From contig NZ_CP013940.1 in NCBI RefSeq assembly GCF_001277215.2, forward strand, positions 310,001-374,000: a stretch of DNA of 64,000 bases. Direction: 5' to 3'. The DNA comes from Cronobacter malonaticus LMG 23826 (GTDB lineage: Bacteria > Pseudomonadota > Gammaproteobacteria > Enterobacterales > Enterobacteriaceae). Positions 50,175-60,107 of this stretch are shown one piece after another. The notes beneath the pieces were generated by a model, which did not search any database, was not told where the DNA came from, and worked only from the letters and a program-made list of their open reading frames with translations. Within the stretch, counting starts at the first letter, position 1. Every line of letters begins with the position of its first letter. The translations under genes and the position numbers were made by a program.

Positions 50175-50780
50175 TTATCTCACACACATCTCCGGCAGCG
50201 GCACGAACAGCGAAAAGCGGTTATCGGCGCCAAGCTTCATGCGAATATTGCGTTTATAGGTGTAAACCGTTTTAACGGCGATACCCATTTTGCGCGCAAT
50301 TTCTTCATTGCTCATTCCCACACTCCACCATTCCAGAATGCGCTCTTCGCGCAGCGTCAGTAACGGTGTCACCGTTTTCGGCTCGCCGAACGGCGGACGA
50401 GACATCAGCGCTTTGCCAATTATCTGGCTTAACTCGCGTAGCGGAATACTTTTATCCACGATGCGCCACGTAATTTGCTGCGAGCAATAGTCATCCAGCA
50501 CCTCTGAGCTACCGCCTTGCAGCAATATAAGCCGCGTAGTGTTGCCGCAGGCGGCAAAAATCGACGAGAACTGATTTACGTGGTGGATATCTCCCATAAA
50601 TCCGTGAAGATCGGCAATCACCATATTAGGTTGCCATTGAATAAGAAGCTCGCGCGCGCGCAGCAAGTGATCGGTTGCCATCACGTGGAACGGTGCCGCG
50701 AAATCTTCAGCGTGGTTAAGCCAGCTTTCGAGCCCGGTACGGCTGAAATGACAGCGGTCAACCAGTAAAATTTTATACAT
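50175..50780 (-). CDS. LuxR-type regulator with a receiver-like N-terminus
   Basis: About 201 aa. The C-terminal LuxR helix-turn-helix (LTLREERILEWWSVGMSNEEIARKMGIAVKTVYTYKRNIRMKLG) is near residues 135-180. The N-terminal half looks like a receiver (MYKILLVDRCHFSRTG, NMVIADLHG) but with a single Asp instead of the acidic pair, as in RcsA/BglJ-type auxiliary regulators. Possible starts are 50780 (used), 50792 and 50843; none has a strong ribosome site. E. coli has no gene between ecnB and gdx. Target unknown. Confidence 0.8.
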   Translation of the reverse strand: MYKILLVDRCHFSRTGLESWLNHAEDFAAPFHVMATDHLLRARELLIQWQPNMVIADLHGFMGDIHHVNQFSSIFAACGNTTRLILLQGGSSEVLDDYCSQQITWRIVDKSIPLRELSQIIGKALMSRPPFGEPKTVTPLLTLREERILEWWSVGMSNEEIARKMGIAVKTVYTYKRNIRMKLGADNRFSLFVPLPEMCVR

Positions 50781-50991
50781 GCTCGGATTCATTATGGAGA
50801 GAAAGACGCACCTGCTGATGCCAGCAGGAAAGTGTTTCATCATAGGAAGATTTATCGCTAACTGAACCCGTGATGTACGCGCACAATCGCGGCTATTTCC
50901 TGGCTTAACTCACGAGAATCCGTTGGTTTAGGAAAAACCTGGTTGCAAAACGCACACTAAGAAGGGATGATCGCGTTGTTTATCACCTGGC

Positions 50992-51038
50992 CTTGCGGGA
51001 CGACCTGCAAGCGCGTCATGTTGAACGGGGACGGCCCC
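50992..51038 (+). promoter_or_regulatory. Guanidine-II (mini-ykkC) riboswitch
   Basis: Two hairpins with the diagnostic ACGR loops: CTTGCGGG-ACGA-CCTGCAAG (50992-51011) and GGGG-ACGG-CCCC (51027-51038), 15 bases apart, ending 19 bases before the gdx start. Guanidinium binding at the two loops exposes the downstream ribosome site (TGGAG) in known examples. Confidence 0.9.
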
Positions 51039-51057
51039 AAATAACCTGGAGCTGAAT

Positions 51058-51375
51058 ATGTCCTGGTTCATTCTGTTTATCGCTGGTCTTCTGGAAGTGG
51101 TCTGGGCCGTCGGCCTGAAATATACCCACGGTTTTACGCGTGTTGTGCCAAGCTTTATCACCGTTTCGGCGATGATTGTCAGCATTGTGCTGCTTTCATG
51201 GGCGATGAAAAGCCTGCCAACCGGCACGGCTTATGCCGTCTGGACGGGGATCGGCGCGGTAGGCGCGGCCATTACCGGCATTCTGCTATTAGGTGAGTCG
51301 GCAAGCCCCGCGAGGCTGATAAGCCTGGGGCTTATCGTCGCGGGGATAATCGGCCTGAAACTCAGTACCCATTAA
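51058..51375 (+). CDS. gdx: Guanidinium exporter Gdx (SugE)
   Basis: 105-aa small multidrug resistance protein with four membrane helices ([26 protein letters not shown]; the conserved E13). Gdx dimers exchange guanidinium for protons. The riboswitch directly upstream agrees with this specificity. Its stop overlaps the convergent blc by 4 bases. Confidence 0.95.
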   Translation: MSWFILFIAGLLEVVWAVGLKYTHGFTRVVPSFITVSAMIVSIVLLSWAMKSLPTGTAYAVWTGIGAVGAAITGILLLGESASPARLISLGLIVAGIIGLKLSTH

Positions 51376-51911
51376 CGGGCGCGCTGGTTTACCCAAATCA
51401 GTTTTTCCACCGCAAAGCCCTGACGGGTCGCGGAATCCAGCAGATCCTCTTTCACTTGCTTACTGATGGTTGGCGTGCGGGAGAGGATCCACAGATAGCT
51501 GCGATCCGGCCCGCAGATCAGCGCGTGCTGGTAATCTTTATCCAGCGCGATAATGTTATACCCGCCGTAGAACGGGCCGAAGAAAGAGACCTTCAGTGCG
51601 GCGCGGCGGGTATTGCCGGTGAAGTACGCTTTACCTTCGCTCTGCTGCCATTTGTTGCGATCCGGGTTAAAGCCGCGGTTGATAACGTTCAGGCCGCCAT
51701 CCCCACGCAGGCTATAGGTCGCGGTGACCTGCTCAAGACCGCGCTCAAAGCGGTGATCGAAACGCGCGATTTCATACCATGTGCCGAGATAGCGGTTAAC
51801 GTTAAAATCCTCCACCACTCTGACACCGCTCGGTGGCGTCGGAGTGCTGCAGGCGACCAGCAGTGCCGCGGTCGCGACGGTAGCTACAACAGGGAGTAGT
51901 CGAATACGCAT
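51372..51911 (-). CDS. blc: Outer-membrane lipocalin Blc
   Basis: 179-aa lipoprotein (E. coli 177). Signal peptide with lipobox LLVAC (Cys near 21), then the lipocalin signature [21 protein letters not shown] and the [18 protein letters not shown] stretch. It binds lysophospholipids at the outer membrane. In E. coli ampC follows; here frdD does. Confidence 0.96.
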   Translation of the reverse strand: MRIRLLPVVATVATAALLVACSTPTPPSGVRVVEDFNVNRYLGTWYEIARFDHRFERGLEQVTATYSLRGDGGLNVINRGFNPDRNKWQQSEGKAYFTGNTRRAALKVSFFGPFYGGYNIIALDKDYQHALICGPDRSYLWILSRTPTISKQVKEDLLDSATRQGFAVEKLIWVNQRAR

Positions 51912-51993
51912 GGCGAGATCCTTTTGTTTTTACTGCTAAGTGTAGATGCCCGCAGCGGTTTTGTAATATCAGAGAAGGGAAATAGTCAGGAAG

Positions 51994-52020
51994 AAAAACG
52001 CCGCTTCGTGAGAAGCGGCG
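51994..52020 (-). terminator. frd operon terminator
   Basis: Minus-strand CGCCGCTTC-TCAC-GAAGCGGCG followed by TTTTT. In E. coli the corresponding hairpin also acts as the ampC attenuator; no ampC follows here. Confidence 0.9.
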
Positions 52021-52027
52021 ACAGGGT

Positions 52028-52387
52028 TCAGATTGTGGCTACGCCAATCAGCGTCACGACCGTCAGAATGGCGGCCAGACCATAGAAAACCCATTTCCCG
52101 GCAGGAACGTGGATTTTCAGGTCGTGCATACCGTGATGAATGCGGTGCAGGCCGCACCACAGCGGCAGTACAATCATCAGGAACAGGAACAGACGGCCCA
52201 CCCAGCTCTGGGCGAACGCCAGCACGCGCTCGTAGCTGAATGCACCTTCCGGTGCCATGCCGAGCGGCAGCAGAATGCCCACCAGCAGAATGATGACCGG
52301 CGCGATAATGGCGCACCACATGCCGCCTGCGCCAAACAGCCCCCAGAATACCGGCTCGTCGGAGCGTTTCGGGTGTTGATTAATCAC
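52028..52387 (-). CDS. frdD: Fumarate reductase membrane anchor FrdD
   Basis: 119 aa as in E. coli. Three membrane helices; with FrdC it anchors FrdAB and binds menaquinol. Starts at GTG (52387) after GGAGG; the longer frame from 52438 runs back into frdC. Last gene of frdABCD. Confidence 0.96.
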   Translation of the reverse strand: MINQHPKRSDEPVFWGLFGAGGMWCAIIAPVIILLVGILLPLGMAPEGAFSYERVLAFAQSWVGRLFLFLMIVLPLWCGLHRIHHGMHDLKIHVPAGKWVFYGLAAILTVVTLIGVATI

Positions 52388-52397
52388 GATATCCTCC

Positions 52398-52793
52398 TTA
52401 CCAGAACAGGGCGACAAACAGCACGATAATGGTGACAAGTACCGTCACGCCCCACAGCCCGCGGATCATCGGCTCCGGCCCGATTTTTTCGTCTTTAACT
52501 ACCACGATGGCGGCTTTCGGTGCGAGCTCAAACCAGGTTTTGGTGTGCAGCAGCGCCGCCAGCAGTGTGATGATGTTCAGTAACACGACGACAGGGTTTT
52601 GCAAAAAACCGACAAAACCGGCCCAGCTCTCCGGGCCATGCTTAAGCGCGAAAAGACCATAAATCAGTACGATGCTGAACCAAACGGCAGGCACCGAGGT
52701 GCCTTCGCGCAGCATGTAAAAGCGGTAGAAGGGCAGTTGTTTCCACCAGCCTGTTTCCATCGTCCGTACATAAGGCTTACGTTTCGAGGTCAT
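52398..52793 (-). CDS. frdC: Fumarate reductase membrane anchor FrdC
   Basis: 131-aa anchor (E. coli 131) with three membrane helices ([41 protein letters not shown]). Two ATGs stand together; the second (52793) has GGAG at 6 bases and the E. coli N-terminus. The first overlaps the frdB stop (ATGA). Confidence 0.96.
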   Translation of the reverse strand: MTSKRKPYVRTMETGWWKQLPFYRFYMLREGTSVPAVWFSIVLIYGLFALKHGPESWAGFVGFLQNPVVVLLNIITLLAALLHTKTWFELAPKAAIVVVKDEKIGPEPMIRGLWGVTVLVTIIVLFVALFW

Positions 52794-53539
52794 CATTCAC
52801 TCCTTGCGCCGGGTTTGAGCATGGCGATTAAGAAATCCTTCGAGCTCTCTACTTTGCTCTGCTGGATAGCCGCGGCCGGATCGACATGTTTCGGGCAGAC
52901 TTCCGAGCAGAAGCCGACAAACGTACAGGTCCATACACCGTTCTGGCTGTTCAGTTGCGGCATGCGCGCCTTCTGACCTTTATCGCGGCTGTCGAGGTTA
53001 TAGCGGTGCGCGAGCGTAATCGCTGCCGGGCCGATGAACTCCGGGTTCAGGCCAAACTGCGGGCATGCGGCGTAGCACAGGCCACAGTTGATGCAGCCGG
53101 AGAACTGATGGTATTTGGCCATCTGTGCCGGTGTCTGGGTGTTTGGCCCTTGTTCCGGCTTACGCGGGTTGCCGATAATGTACGGCTTAATGGCTTCGAG
53201 GCTCTCGATAAAGTGGGTCATATCGACAACCAAATCGCGCTCGATCGGGAAATTCGCCAGCGCCTCAACTTTCATCCCGGATGTGTAATCGCGCAGGAAC
53301 GTTTTACAGGCGAGTTTCGGCATGCGGTTGACCATCATCCCGCAGGAGCCGCAGATGGCCATGCGGCACGACCAGCGATAGCTTAAATCCGGCGCCAGGT
53401 TGTCTTTGATATAGCCGAGCGCATCCAGCAGCGAGGTTTGCTCATCCCAGGGCACGTCGTAAAACGCGCTGTGCGGCGCGTTATCGGTTTCCGGGTTATA
53501 ACGCACGACTTCAATGCGCAGCGTTTTCATCTCAGCCAT
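52793..53539 (-). CDS. frdB: Fumarate reductase iron-sulfur subunit FrdB
   Basis: 248 aa (E. coli 244). N-terminal [2Fe-2S] domain with [14 protein letters not shown] near residue 58; C-terminal ferredoxin part with [12 protein letters not shown] near 149 and [10 protein letters not shown] near 212, ligands of the [4Fe-4S] and [3Fe-4S] clusters. Passes electrons from menaquinol to FrdA. The ATG at 53539 (GGAGA upstream) overlaps frdA by 8 bases. Confidence 0.98.
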   Translation of the reverse strand: MAEMKTLRIEVVRYNPETDNAPHSAFYDVPWDEQTSLLDALGYIKDNLAPDLSYRWSCRMAICGSCGMMVNRMPKLACKTFLRDYTSGMKVEALANFPIERDLVVDMTHFIESLEAIKPYIIGNPRKPEQGPNTQTPAQMAKYHQFSGCINCGLCYAACPQFGLNPEFIGPAAITLAHRYNLDSRDKGQKARMPQLNSQNGVWTCTFVGFCSEVCPKHVDPAAAIQQSKVESSKDFLIAMLKPGARSE

Positions 53540-55322
53540 TCGCCGTCTCCTTTTTCTCGGCCGCTTCCGATTCCGCGCCATACACGCGTTTCGCCGGAGG
53601 CAGAGTGGTAATCTTCACGTCGCTGTAATCGAGGCGGGTGGTGCCGTCGGCGTCGCGGAAGGCGAGAGTGTGACGCAGGAAATTCACGTCATCGCGCTCG
53701 GTGCAGCCTTCGTCAAGACGCTGATGCGCGCCGCGCGACTCTTTACGCGCCATCGCGGAGTGCGCCATACATTCAGCGACGTTCAGCCCGTGGCCAAGCT
53801 CAATGGTGTAGAGCAAATCCGTGTTGAAGACGCTGGAAGTGTCGCTGATGCGCACGCGCTTAAAGCGCTCCTGCAATTCAGCAAGTTTGTCGATGGTTTT
53901 CTGCATCAGCTCCGGCGTGCGGTAAATGCCGCAGCCTTCTTCCATCGAGAGACCCATTTCATCGCGAATTTTCGCCCAGCTTTCGTTGCCGTCCTGGTGC
54001 ACCAGCGCGTGCAGACGCGCTTCGACATCCGCCGCCTGCGCGTTCAGCGCGTCGTCGCGGGCAGACGTCGCTTCCATTGCGCGATCCATCGCCTGCGTGC
54101 CTGCCAGCTGGCCGAATACGACCAGTTCCGCCAGCGAGTTTGAACCAAGGCGGTTCGCGCCATGCAGCCCCACTGACGAGCATTCGCCCACGGCAAACAG
54201 CCCTTTAATACGGGTTTCGCACTGCTGGTTGGTTTCGATGCCGCCCATGGTGTAATGCGCCGTCGGGCGTACGGGAATCGGCTCTTTGACCGGATCGACG
54301 CCCACGTAGGCTTTCGCCAGTTCGCAAATGAACGGCAGCCGCTCCAGCAGTTTTTTCTCCCCGAGGTGGCGCAGGTCGAGATAGACCACATCGCCGCGCG
54401 GTGTGGAGATGGTGTTGCCTTTGCGCCACTCGTGCCAGAAGGCTTGTGACACTTTGTCGCGCGGTCCCAGCTCCATATATTTGTTCCTCGGCTCGCCGAG
54501 CGGCGTTTCCGGCCCCATGCCGTAATCCTGTAGATAGCGATAGCCGTTTTTGTTGACCAGAATGCCGCCTTCGCCGCGGCAGCCTTCCGTCATCAGAATG
54601 CCGGAGCCGGGCAGGCCGGTCGGGTGATACTGCACGAACTCCATATCGCGCAGCGGAACGCCGTGTGAGAGCGCCATGCCCATGCCGTCGCCGGTGACGA
54701 TGCCGCCGTTGGTGTTATAGCGATAGACGCGCCCCGCGCCGCCGGTCGCCATTACCACCGCGTTCGCCCGGATCTGCACGAGCGTGCCTTCCATCATGTT
54801 CATCGCCACCAGGCCGCGGGCCTGGCCGTCGTCCACCAGAATATCGAGGACGAAATGCTCATCGAAGCGCTGGATTTGTGGAAATTGCAGAGAGGTCTGG
54901 AACAGGGTGTGGAGCATATGAAAGCCGGTTTTGTCGGCGGCAAACCAGGTCCGCTCGATTTTCATGCCGCCAAAGCGTCTGACGTTGACCGAGCCGTCCG
55001 GTCGGCGGCTCCACGGGCAACCCCACTGCTCAAGCTGAGTCATTTCGCGCGGGCAGTGTTTAACGAAATAGTCCACCACGTCCTGCTCGCACAGCCAGTC
55101 GCCACCTGCGACCGTGTCGTGGAAATGATACTCAAAACTGTCATGATCCTGGGCGACAGCCGCCGAACCGCCTTCGGCGGCGACAGTATGGCTACGCATC
55201 GGATAGACTTTTGAAATCAGTGCGATTTTAGCGTTGGGATTACGCTCGGCCGCCGCAATGGCTGCCCGCAGTCCCGCGCCGCCGGCACCGATAATGGCGA
55301 GATCGGCTTGAAAAGTATGCAC
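53532..55322 (-). CDS. frdA: Fumarate reductase flavoprotein FrdA
   Basis: 596-aa catalytic subunit (E. coli 602) reducing fumarate to succinate in anaerobic respiration. FAD site [15 protein letters not shown] at 6-20; covalent FAD His in [10 protein letters not shown] near 45; active-site [21 protein letters not shown] near 232-252. It starts at GTG (55322) after GGAGG, as E. coli frdA does. First gene of frdABCD. Confidence 0.98.
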   Translation of the reverse strand: MHTFQADLAIIGAGGAGLRAAIAAAERNPNAKIALISKVYPMRSHTVAAEGGSAAVAQDHDSFEYHFHDTVAGGDWLCEQDVVDYFVKHCPREMTQLEQWGCPWSRRPDGSVNVRRFGGMKIERTWFAADKTGFHMLHTLFQTSLQFPQIQRFDEHFVLDILVDDGQARGLVAMNMMEGTLVQIRANAVVMATGGAGRVYRYNTNGGIVTGDGMGMALSHGVPLRDMEFVQYHPTGLPGSGILMTEGCRGEGGILVNKNGYRYLQDYGMGPETPLGEPRNKYMELGPRDKVSQAFWHEWRKGNTISTPRGDVVYLDLRHLGEKKLLERLPFICELAKAYVGVDPVKEPIPVRPTAHYTMGGIETNQQCETRIKGLFAVGECSSVGLHGANRLGSNSLAELVVFGQLAGTQAMDRAMEATSARDDALNAQAADVEARLHALVHQDGNESWAKIRDEMGLSMEEGCGIYRTPELMQKTIDKLAELQERFKRVRISDTSSVFNTDLLYTIELGHGLNVAECMAHSAMARKESRGAHQRLDEGCTERDDVNFLRHTLAFRDADGTTRLDYSDVKITTLPPAKRVYGAESEAAEKKETANG

Positions 55323-55624
55323 GACATTCCTCCGGGTTTTAGTTATTCCCACCGCGCGGTAACAAAGGCGAAAACTCGGGGCTGCGCGGGGGTAAAGCGT
55401 TCCCCTGCTCCTTTTTGGGTAGGTGAGTATAACCTTAGCCCTTAAGGGGAAATTTGATGTGTTCGATTTTTTGGGGCGGTGCGGCGCGTTTTACACGCTG
55501 GGTTAATTGAAGTGGCTCACAAAACGCAAATCTGGCGTTAATAAGAGAAAAAGTGCGCAAAATTTGTCTGGCGAACGGGATACGAGTAGACTTCGTGCCC
55601 TTGTTTGACGACGGAGAAAGTATC
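55323..55624. other. frdA-epmA divergent intergenic region
   Basis: 302 bases with the frd promoter (minus) and epmA promoter (plus). TTGAT-GTGT-TCGAT at 55456-55469 has one good FNR half site and could be the FNR site expected for frd, but the other half is poor. Nothing else is recognisable. Confidence 0.45.
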
Positions 55625-56602
55625 ATGAGCGAGACGGCCACCTGGCAGCCGAGCGCATCCATCCCCAACCTGTTAAAACGCGCCGCCATCATGGCGGAGA
55701 TCCGCCGTTTTTTTGCGGACCGCGGCGTACTGGAGGTGGAAACCCCCTGCATGAGCCAGGCGACGGTAACCGATATCCACCTGTTCCCGTTTGAAACGCG
55801 TTTCGTCGGCCCCGGCCATTCCCAGGGGATCAATCTCTATCTGATGACCAGCCCGGAATATCATATGAAACGCCTGCTGGCGGCGGGCTGTGGGCCGGTG
55901 TATCAGCTGTGCCGAAGCTTTCGTAATGAAGAGATGGGGCGTCATCACAACCCAGAATTCACGATGCTGGAGTGGTATCGCCCGCATTACGATATGTACC
56001 GCCTGATGAACGAGGTGGACGATCTTCTGCAGCAGGTGCTGGAGTGCCAGCCCGCCGAGACCATTTCTTATCAGCAGGCGTTCCAGCGCCATCTGGAGAT
56101 AGATCCGCTGTCAGCCGATAAAGCGCAGTTGCGTGAGGTGGCGGCGAAGCTGGATCTGAGCAATATCGCGGATACCGAAGAAGATCGCGATACGCTGCTG
56201 CAGCTATTGTTCTCTATGGGCGTTGAGCCGCATATCGGTAAGGATCGCCCGGTGTTTGTGTATCACTTCCCGGCAAGCCAGGCGGCGCTCGCGCAAATCA
56301 GCACCGAAGATCACCGCGTGGCGGAACGCTTCGAGGTCTATTACAAAGGCATTGAGCTGGCGAATGGTTTCCATGAACTGACCGACGCGCGCGAACAGCA
56401 GCAGCGTTTCGAGCAGGATAACCGCAAGCGTCTTCAGCGCGGTCTGCCGCAGCAGCCGGTGGATTACAACCTGCTGGAAGCGCTGAAAGTGGGCCTGCCG
56501 GATTGTTCCGGCGTGGCGCTGGGCGTGGACCGCCTGATTATGCTGGCGCTGGGCGCAGAGAGCCTCGCTGAAGTCATCGCTTTTACGGTCGACCGGGCGT
56601 AA
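55625..56602 (+). CDS. epmA: EF-P (R)-beta-lysyl-transferase EpmA
   Basis: 325 aa, as in E. coli EpmA (PoxA, GenX). A truncated class II lysyl-tRNA synthetase homologue without the tRNA-binding domain. Motif 2 is [22 protein letters not shown] near residue 100; motif 3 is [15 protein letters not shown] near 300. It attaches beta-lysine to EF-P Lys34. GGAG precedes the ATG at 55625. Confidence 0.97.
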   Translation: MSETATWQPSASIPNLLKRAAIMAEIRRFFADRGVLEVETPCMSQATVTDIHLFPFETRFVGPGHSQGINLYLMTSPEYHMKRLLAAGCGPVYQLCRSFRNEEMGRHHNPEFTMLEWYRPHYDMYRLMNEVDDLLQQVLECQPAETISYQQAFQRHLEIDPLSADKAQLREVAAKLDLSNIADTEEDRDTLLQLLFSMGVEPHIGKDRPVFVYHFPASQAALAQISTEDHRVAERFEVYYKGIELANGFHELTDAREQQQRFEQDNRKRLQRGLPQQPVDYNLLEALKVGLPDCSGVALGVDRLIMLALGAESLAEVIAFTVDRA

Positions 56603-56621
56603 CGGCTGAATACTTACCTGT

Positions 56622-56706
56622 GGTGGGTGCGCTTCGCTTACCCGCCCTACGGTGTTAGACAAGGCTTAATTCCCTTTGTAGGGTGGGTAAGCGCAGCGCA
56701 CCCACC
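56622..56706. repeat. Inverted pair of the GC-rich interspersed repeat
   Basis: GGTGGGTGCGCTTCGCTTACCC... (56622-56650) and its inverse GTAGGGTGGGTAAGCGCAGCGC... (56678-56706), 29 bases each, 27-base spacer. The same unit as in the tandem array at 47.8 kb. Confidence 0.85.
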
Positions 56707-56730
56707 TTTACGCCACGATTAACCGCCATA

Positions 56731-56756
56731 AAAAAGGAGCCTTGCGGCTCCTTTTT
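56731..56756. terminator. Bidirectional terminator between epmA and mscM
   Basis: AAAAAGGAGC-CTTGCG-GCTCCTTTTT. Confidence 0.85.
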
Positions 56757-56758
56757 CG

Positions 56759-59700
56759 TTACATACTGCCCGGCGCGCGGCTGGTGCGCCCGGCTGAACT
56801 TAACGTTCGCGCCATTCGCTTGCCGTCGAGGCTCTCCAGGCGCATCTGGAACGGCGGGAAAGGCATCTCGATGCCATGCTCGCGGAAGCCCTGCAAAATC
56901 AGCTGATGGATTTCGTGACGTAGCGGCATGCGGTGTCCCATCTCGGCGGCGTGAATACGCAGCTCAAAGAGCTGAATACCCTGCTGCAAATCCACCAGGA
57001 ACACTTCCGGCGGCGGGTTATCAATCACATACGAACACTTCTCGGCGGCGCGATAGAGGATCTGCGTTACCTCTTCACTGTTAGCATCCGCCGGGGCCGG
57101 CACCGTCAGCACCACGCGCGTGACCGAATCCGAGAGCGACCAGTTAATAAACTGCTCGGTAATGAACGCCTTATTCGGCACGATAATCTCTTTACGGTCC
57201 CAGTCGCTGATGGTGGTGGCGCGGGTATTAATGCGCGTCACGCTGCCGGTTAAATCGCGAATGGTCACGGTATCGCCGATACGAATCGGCTTTTCAAAGA
57301 GAATAATCAGGCCCGAAATAAAGTTGGCGAAAATCTCCTGCAAGCCAAAACCGAGCCCGACACCGAGCGCCGCCACCAGCCATTGCAGCTTCGACCACTC
57401 GATACCAATCATGGAGAAGCCCACCAGCCCGCCTATCAGCATCAGCAGATATTTGGTGATGGTGGTAATGGCGTAACCGGTGCCAGGCGTCAGCTCCAGG
57501 TGTTGTAGGACAACCAGTTCCAGCAGCGCGGGCAGGTTACGCACCAGCTGCGTGGTGACGATAAAGACCAGAACGGCGATCAGCACCGCGCCAAGCGTAA
57601 TGGGCTCAATGCTCTCCACGCCCTGCACGGTTGAGGTGACATCCCACAGCGAAATATTCTCAAGGAATCCGAAAGCCGAGTGGATTTCCGACCACAGCAC
57701 GATGACCGAAAGCAGCGCGATAAGCGTCAGGATCGAGCGCACCAGGCGCAGCGACTGGGCGCTTATCGCGTCCAGATCAAGCTCCGCAACTTCCACTTCC
57801 ACGCTGCCTTCGGTGCTGTGCCCGTGGTGCGGTTCTTCTTCGCCGCGGGCGCGCTGGGCCAGGATTTCCGCGCGACGCGAGCGGGCGCGATCAAAGGCCA
57901 GGCGACGGCGCTGAATGAGCATCCAGCGACGAATGATATGGTAAATCACCAGCAGCAGAAACCAGATGGCGACAGACGTTTCCAGACGCGCCAGCAACGC
58001 CTGCGCGGTGGCGAGATAACCGACGGCCGCAGCGAGGATCGCCGTTAACGGCGCACACAGCAGCAGGTTCCACAGCAGCCGGTTGACCCAGTTATCGCCG
58101 TTGCCTTCTTTATCAAGAAAGAGCGGGAGACCCGCACGCTTGAGGCTGAGCGTGACGATCGCCAGCGCGCCGCAGATAAGCACAAAGCAGAGCCGCCCCA
58201 GCGAGCCGGAGAATTCGCGGTCGTTGAGATTATCGAAGGTAATCAGCGCCATGATGAGCGGCACGATAAAGCCGATGCTCATCAGGTAGTAGCGCATCGC
58301 GCGGGCGACGCGGTTGCGCGGCCAGCCGAAATGCGTGATAAACAGGCCGTTCGGGCGTGCGAAGGTCGCAGAAATCATCACGACCCACAGCAGCGGCACC
58401 GTGGCGGTGACGCCATCGCCGACCGCCACCGCGATAGGGTAGGGCCAGGCTTCGCGAAGGCCAAAGCCGAGCGTCGCCCAGAGCACCGGCAGCGGCGAGG
58501 CCACCAGAATCGACCAAAAGACCGTACGCAGCGTGAGCGAGAAGTGGTCCTGCGTTACCTTTCCGACGCGCGCGCTGGAGCGCTCCAGGAACGCTGTAAA
58601 GTGACGCCGCGAACTGATGCTAAAGCCGACCAGCAGCAGCGCGCCGAAGAGCGGCAACAGCGTCTCTTTGCTGGTCACCATCATTATGGCGGCTTTGCCG
58701 AGCTGGCCGAAAAAGTCGAGCGAGATAAGACGGCGCAAATCCTGAACGATATCCACTGGCCAACTGATGGTGAGCGGGCTGACGTCTGAAGTCCAGAACA
58801 GGTAGCGGTGCGTCGCCTCGTTCACTTCTTTCAGTGCGTCTTCAAGCTGGCTGTTCGCCACTTTCAGCTTGGTAAGCTCAAGGATTAACGTATCGCCGCC
58901 CTGTAGCAGGGAGCCGAGCAGTTCACGCTGGGTACGCAACTGGGCGTCGAGAATGCGGCTCTGCTCTGCCGTCAGCGGCTTGCCGTCCGCCTGCCGCAGC
59001 TGGCGCAGTTGCGGCTGCTTGTTGAGCTGATCTTCATAGCGCAGCCGATGAACGCGCAGCTGCGCCATCTCAGTATCGAGCTGCTGAAGCTTTGGCATCT
59101 CCGGCAGGCGCGACACTTGGGCACGCAGCGCCTCGCCAAGCACGTTCGACACACCAAGCCACTGTGACTGTTCACGCAGCGTGGTTAACGCCTGACGCAC
59201 CTGCATGGTCTGGCTGGTGGCCTGACGCTGCTGGGATGCTACCAGATCCATACGCTGCGCCTGTTGGTTCAGCGCGCGCGACAGCTCGCGGTTAACGTTG
59301 AACTGCTCGACAATTGCCGGCGGCAGGTTGGTGCTGTTCTCGGCAAGCAGTTCGGTGCTTTCCAGCGCGCGCTCGGCTTCCTGCTGACGCTGGCTGTTAA
59401 GCTGATTGCGCAGCGCCTGAAGGTAAGTATCAAGCTGCTCACTCTGCTTTTGCGCCAGTTCCGCGCGCAGGCGCGCCAGCTCCTGGCGGTTGCTGGCGGA
59501 GAGCTGGGCAAGTTCGAGTTCGTCAACGCGGGCTTTTAGCTGGGCCGATTCCGCCTGCTGGCTGAGAAGCTGCGCCGCGCCAAGGGCATTAGAGCCGGTC
59601 GGCGCGCCTGCGCGGCGTTCCATCTCGTTAAGCTGGCGGCGCGCATCGGTTTGCTGCTGAGGAAGCTGGCTTAAGGAGTCGGCGATTTCACGCGCGCGAT

Positions 59701-60091
59701 CCTGCTCTTGCTGCGCCTCGCGGCTCTTCTCCAGCAACTGGCTGCTGACCTGGAGGATCTCCTGGTTGAGCGCGTCGGTGGTAAGGCCGGTCGGCACCCG
59801 GCGCGGCTCATCGCGCAGATTGTTGAGTTGCTGGCGCAGCGACTGCGAAAGCTTAGGGAAGTTATCGATAACCTGCTGATATTGCTTCGCGCGCTCAAGG
59901 GAGGCTTTTCGCTCCTCAAGCGCGTTTTGCGCAGATTGTAAGGCTTCAACCACCTGCGCCTGATCGGGCTGGTTTTTGGCCGCTTTGGCCTGCTCCAGCT
60001 CCTGCGCTATCTGTTTTTCATCAGGCGCGGTTGCGGCGTTCGCCCAGAAGCTCAGGCTCCACGCCAGCAGCACGTAAAGGATCAGGCGCAC
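56759..60091 (-). CDS. mscM: Miniconductance mechanosensitive channel MscM
   Basis: 1110-aa MscS-superfamily channel (E. coli MscM/YjeP 1107). Signal peptide (RLILYVLLAWSLSFWANA), a long periplasmic coiled-coil part to about residue 480 rich in Gln/Arg/Leu, about 11 membrane helices, then the MscS pore segment (LGVGLGFGLQEIFANFISGLIILFEKPIRIGDTV near 930) and a cytoplasmic beta domain. It relieves mild osmotic downshock. It starts at GTG (60091) after AAAGG, 16 bases downstream of psd. Confidence 0.97.
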   Translation of the reverse strand: MRLILYVLLAWSLSFWANAATAPDEKQIAQELEQAKAAKNQPDQAQVVEALQSAQNALEERKASLERAKQYQQVIDNFPKLSQSLRQQLNNLRDEPRRVPTGLTTDALNQEILQVSSQLLEKSREAQQEQDRAREIADSLSQLPQQQTDARRQLNEMERRAGAPTGSNALGAAQLLSQQAESAQLKARVDELELAQLSASNRQELARLRAELAQKQSEQLDTYLQALRNQLNSQRQQEAERALESTELLAENSTNLPPAIVEQFNVNRELSRALNQQAQRMDLVASQQRQATSQTMQVRQALTTLREQSQWLGVSNVLGEALRAQVSRLPEMPKLQQLDTEMAQLRVHRLRYEDQLNKQPQLRQLRQADGKPLTAEQSRILDAQLRTQRELLGSLLQGGDTLILELTKLKVANSQLEDALKEVNEATHRYLFWTSDVSPLTISWPVDIVQDLRRLISLDFFGQLGKAAIMMVTSKETLLPLFGALLLVGFSISSRRHFTAFLERSSARVGKVTQDHFSLTLRTVFWSILVASPLPVLWATLGFGLREAWPYPIAVAVGDGVTATVPLLWVVMISATFARPNGLFITHFGWPRNRVARAMRYYLMSIGFIVPLIMALITFDNLNDREFSGSLGRLCFVLICGALAIVTLSLKRAGLPLFLDKEGNGDNWVNRLLWNLLLCAPLTAILAAAVGYLATAQALLARLETSVAIWFLLLVIYHIIRRWMLIQRRRLAFDRARSRRAEILAQRARGEEEPHHGHSTEGSVEVEVAELDLDAISAQSLRLVRSILTLIALLSVIVLWSEIHSAFGFLENISLWDVTSTVQGVESIEPITLGAVLIAVLVFIVTTQLVRNLPALLELVVLQHLELTPGTGYAITTITKYLLMLIGGLVGFSMIGIEWSKLQWLVAALGVGLGFGLQEIFANFISGLIILFEKPIRIGDTVTIRDLTGSVTRINTRATTISDWDRKEIIVPNKAFITEQFINWSLSDSVTRVVLTVPAPADANSEEVTQILYRAAEKCSYVIDNPPPEVFLVDLQQGIQLFELRIHAAEMGHRMPLRHEIHQLILQGFREHGIEMPFPPFQMRLESLDGKRMARTLSSAGRTSRAPGSM

Positions 60092-60107
60092 GTCATTTAC
60101 CTTTGAA

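Noticed and set aside
55456..55469. FNR site for the frd operon
   Set aside because: Only one half site (TTGAT) is good; mentioned in the intergenic entry but not listed as a regulatory feature.
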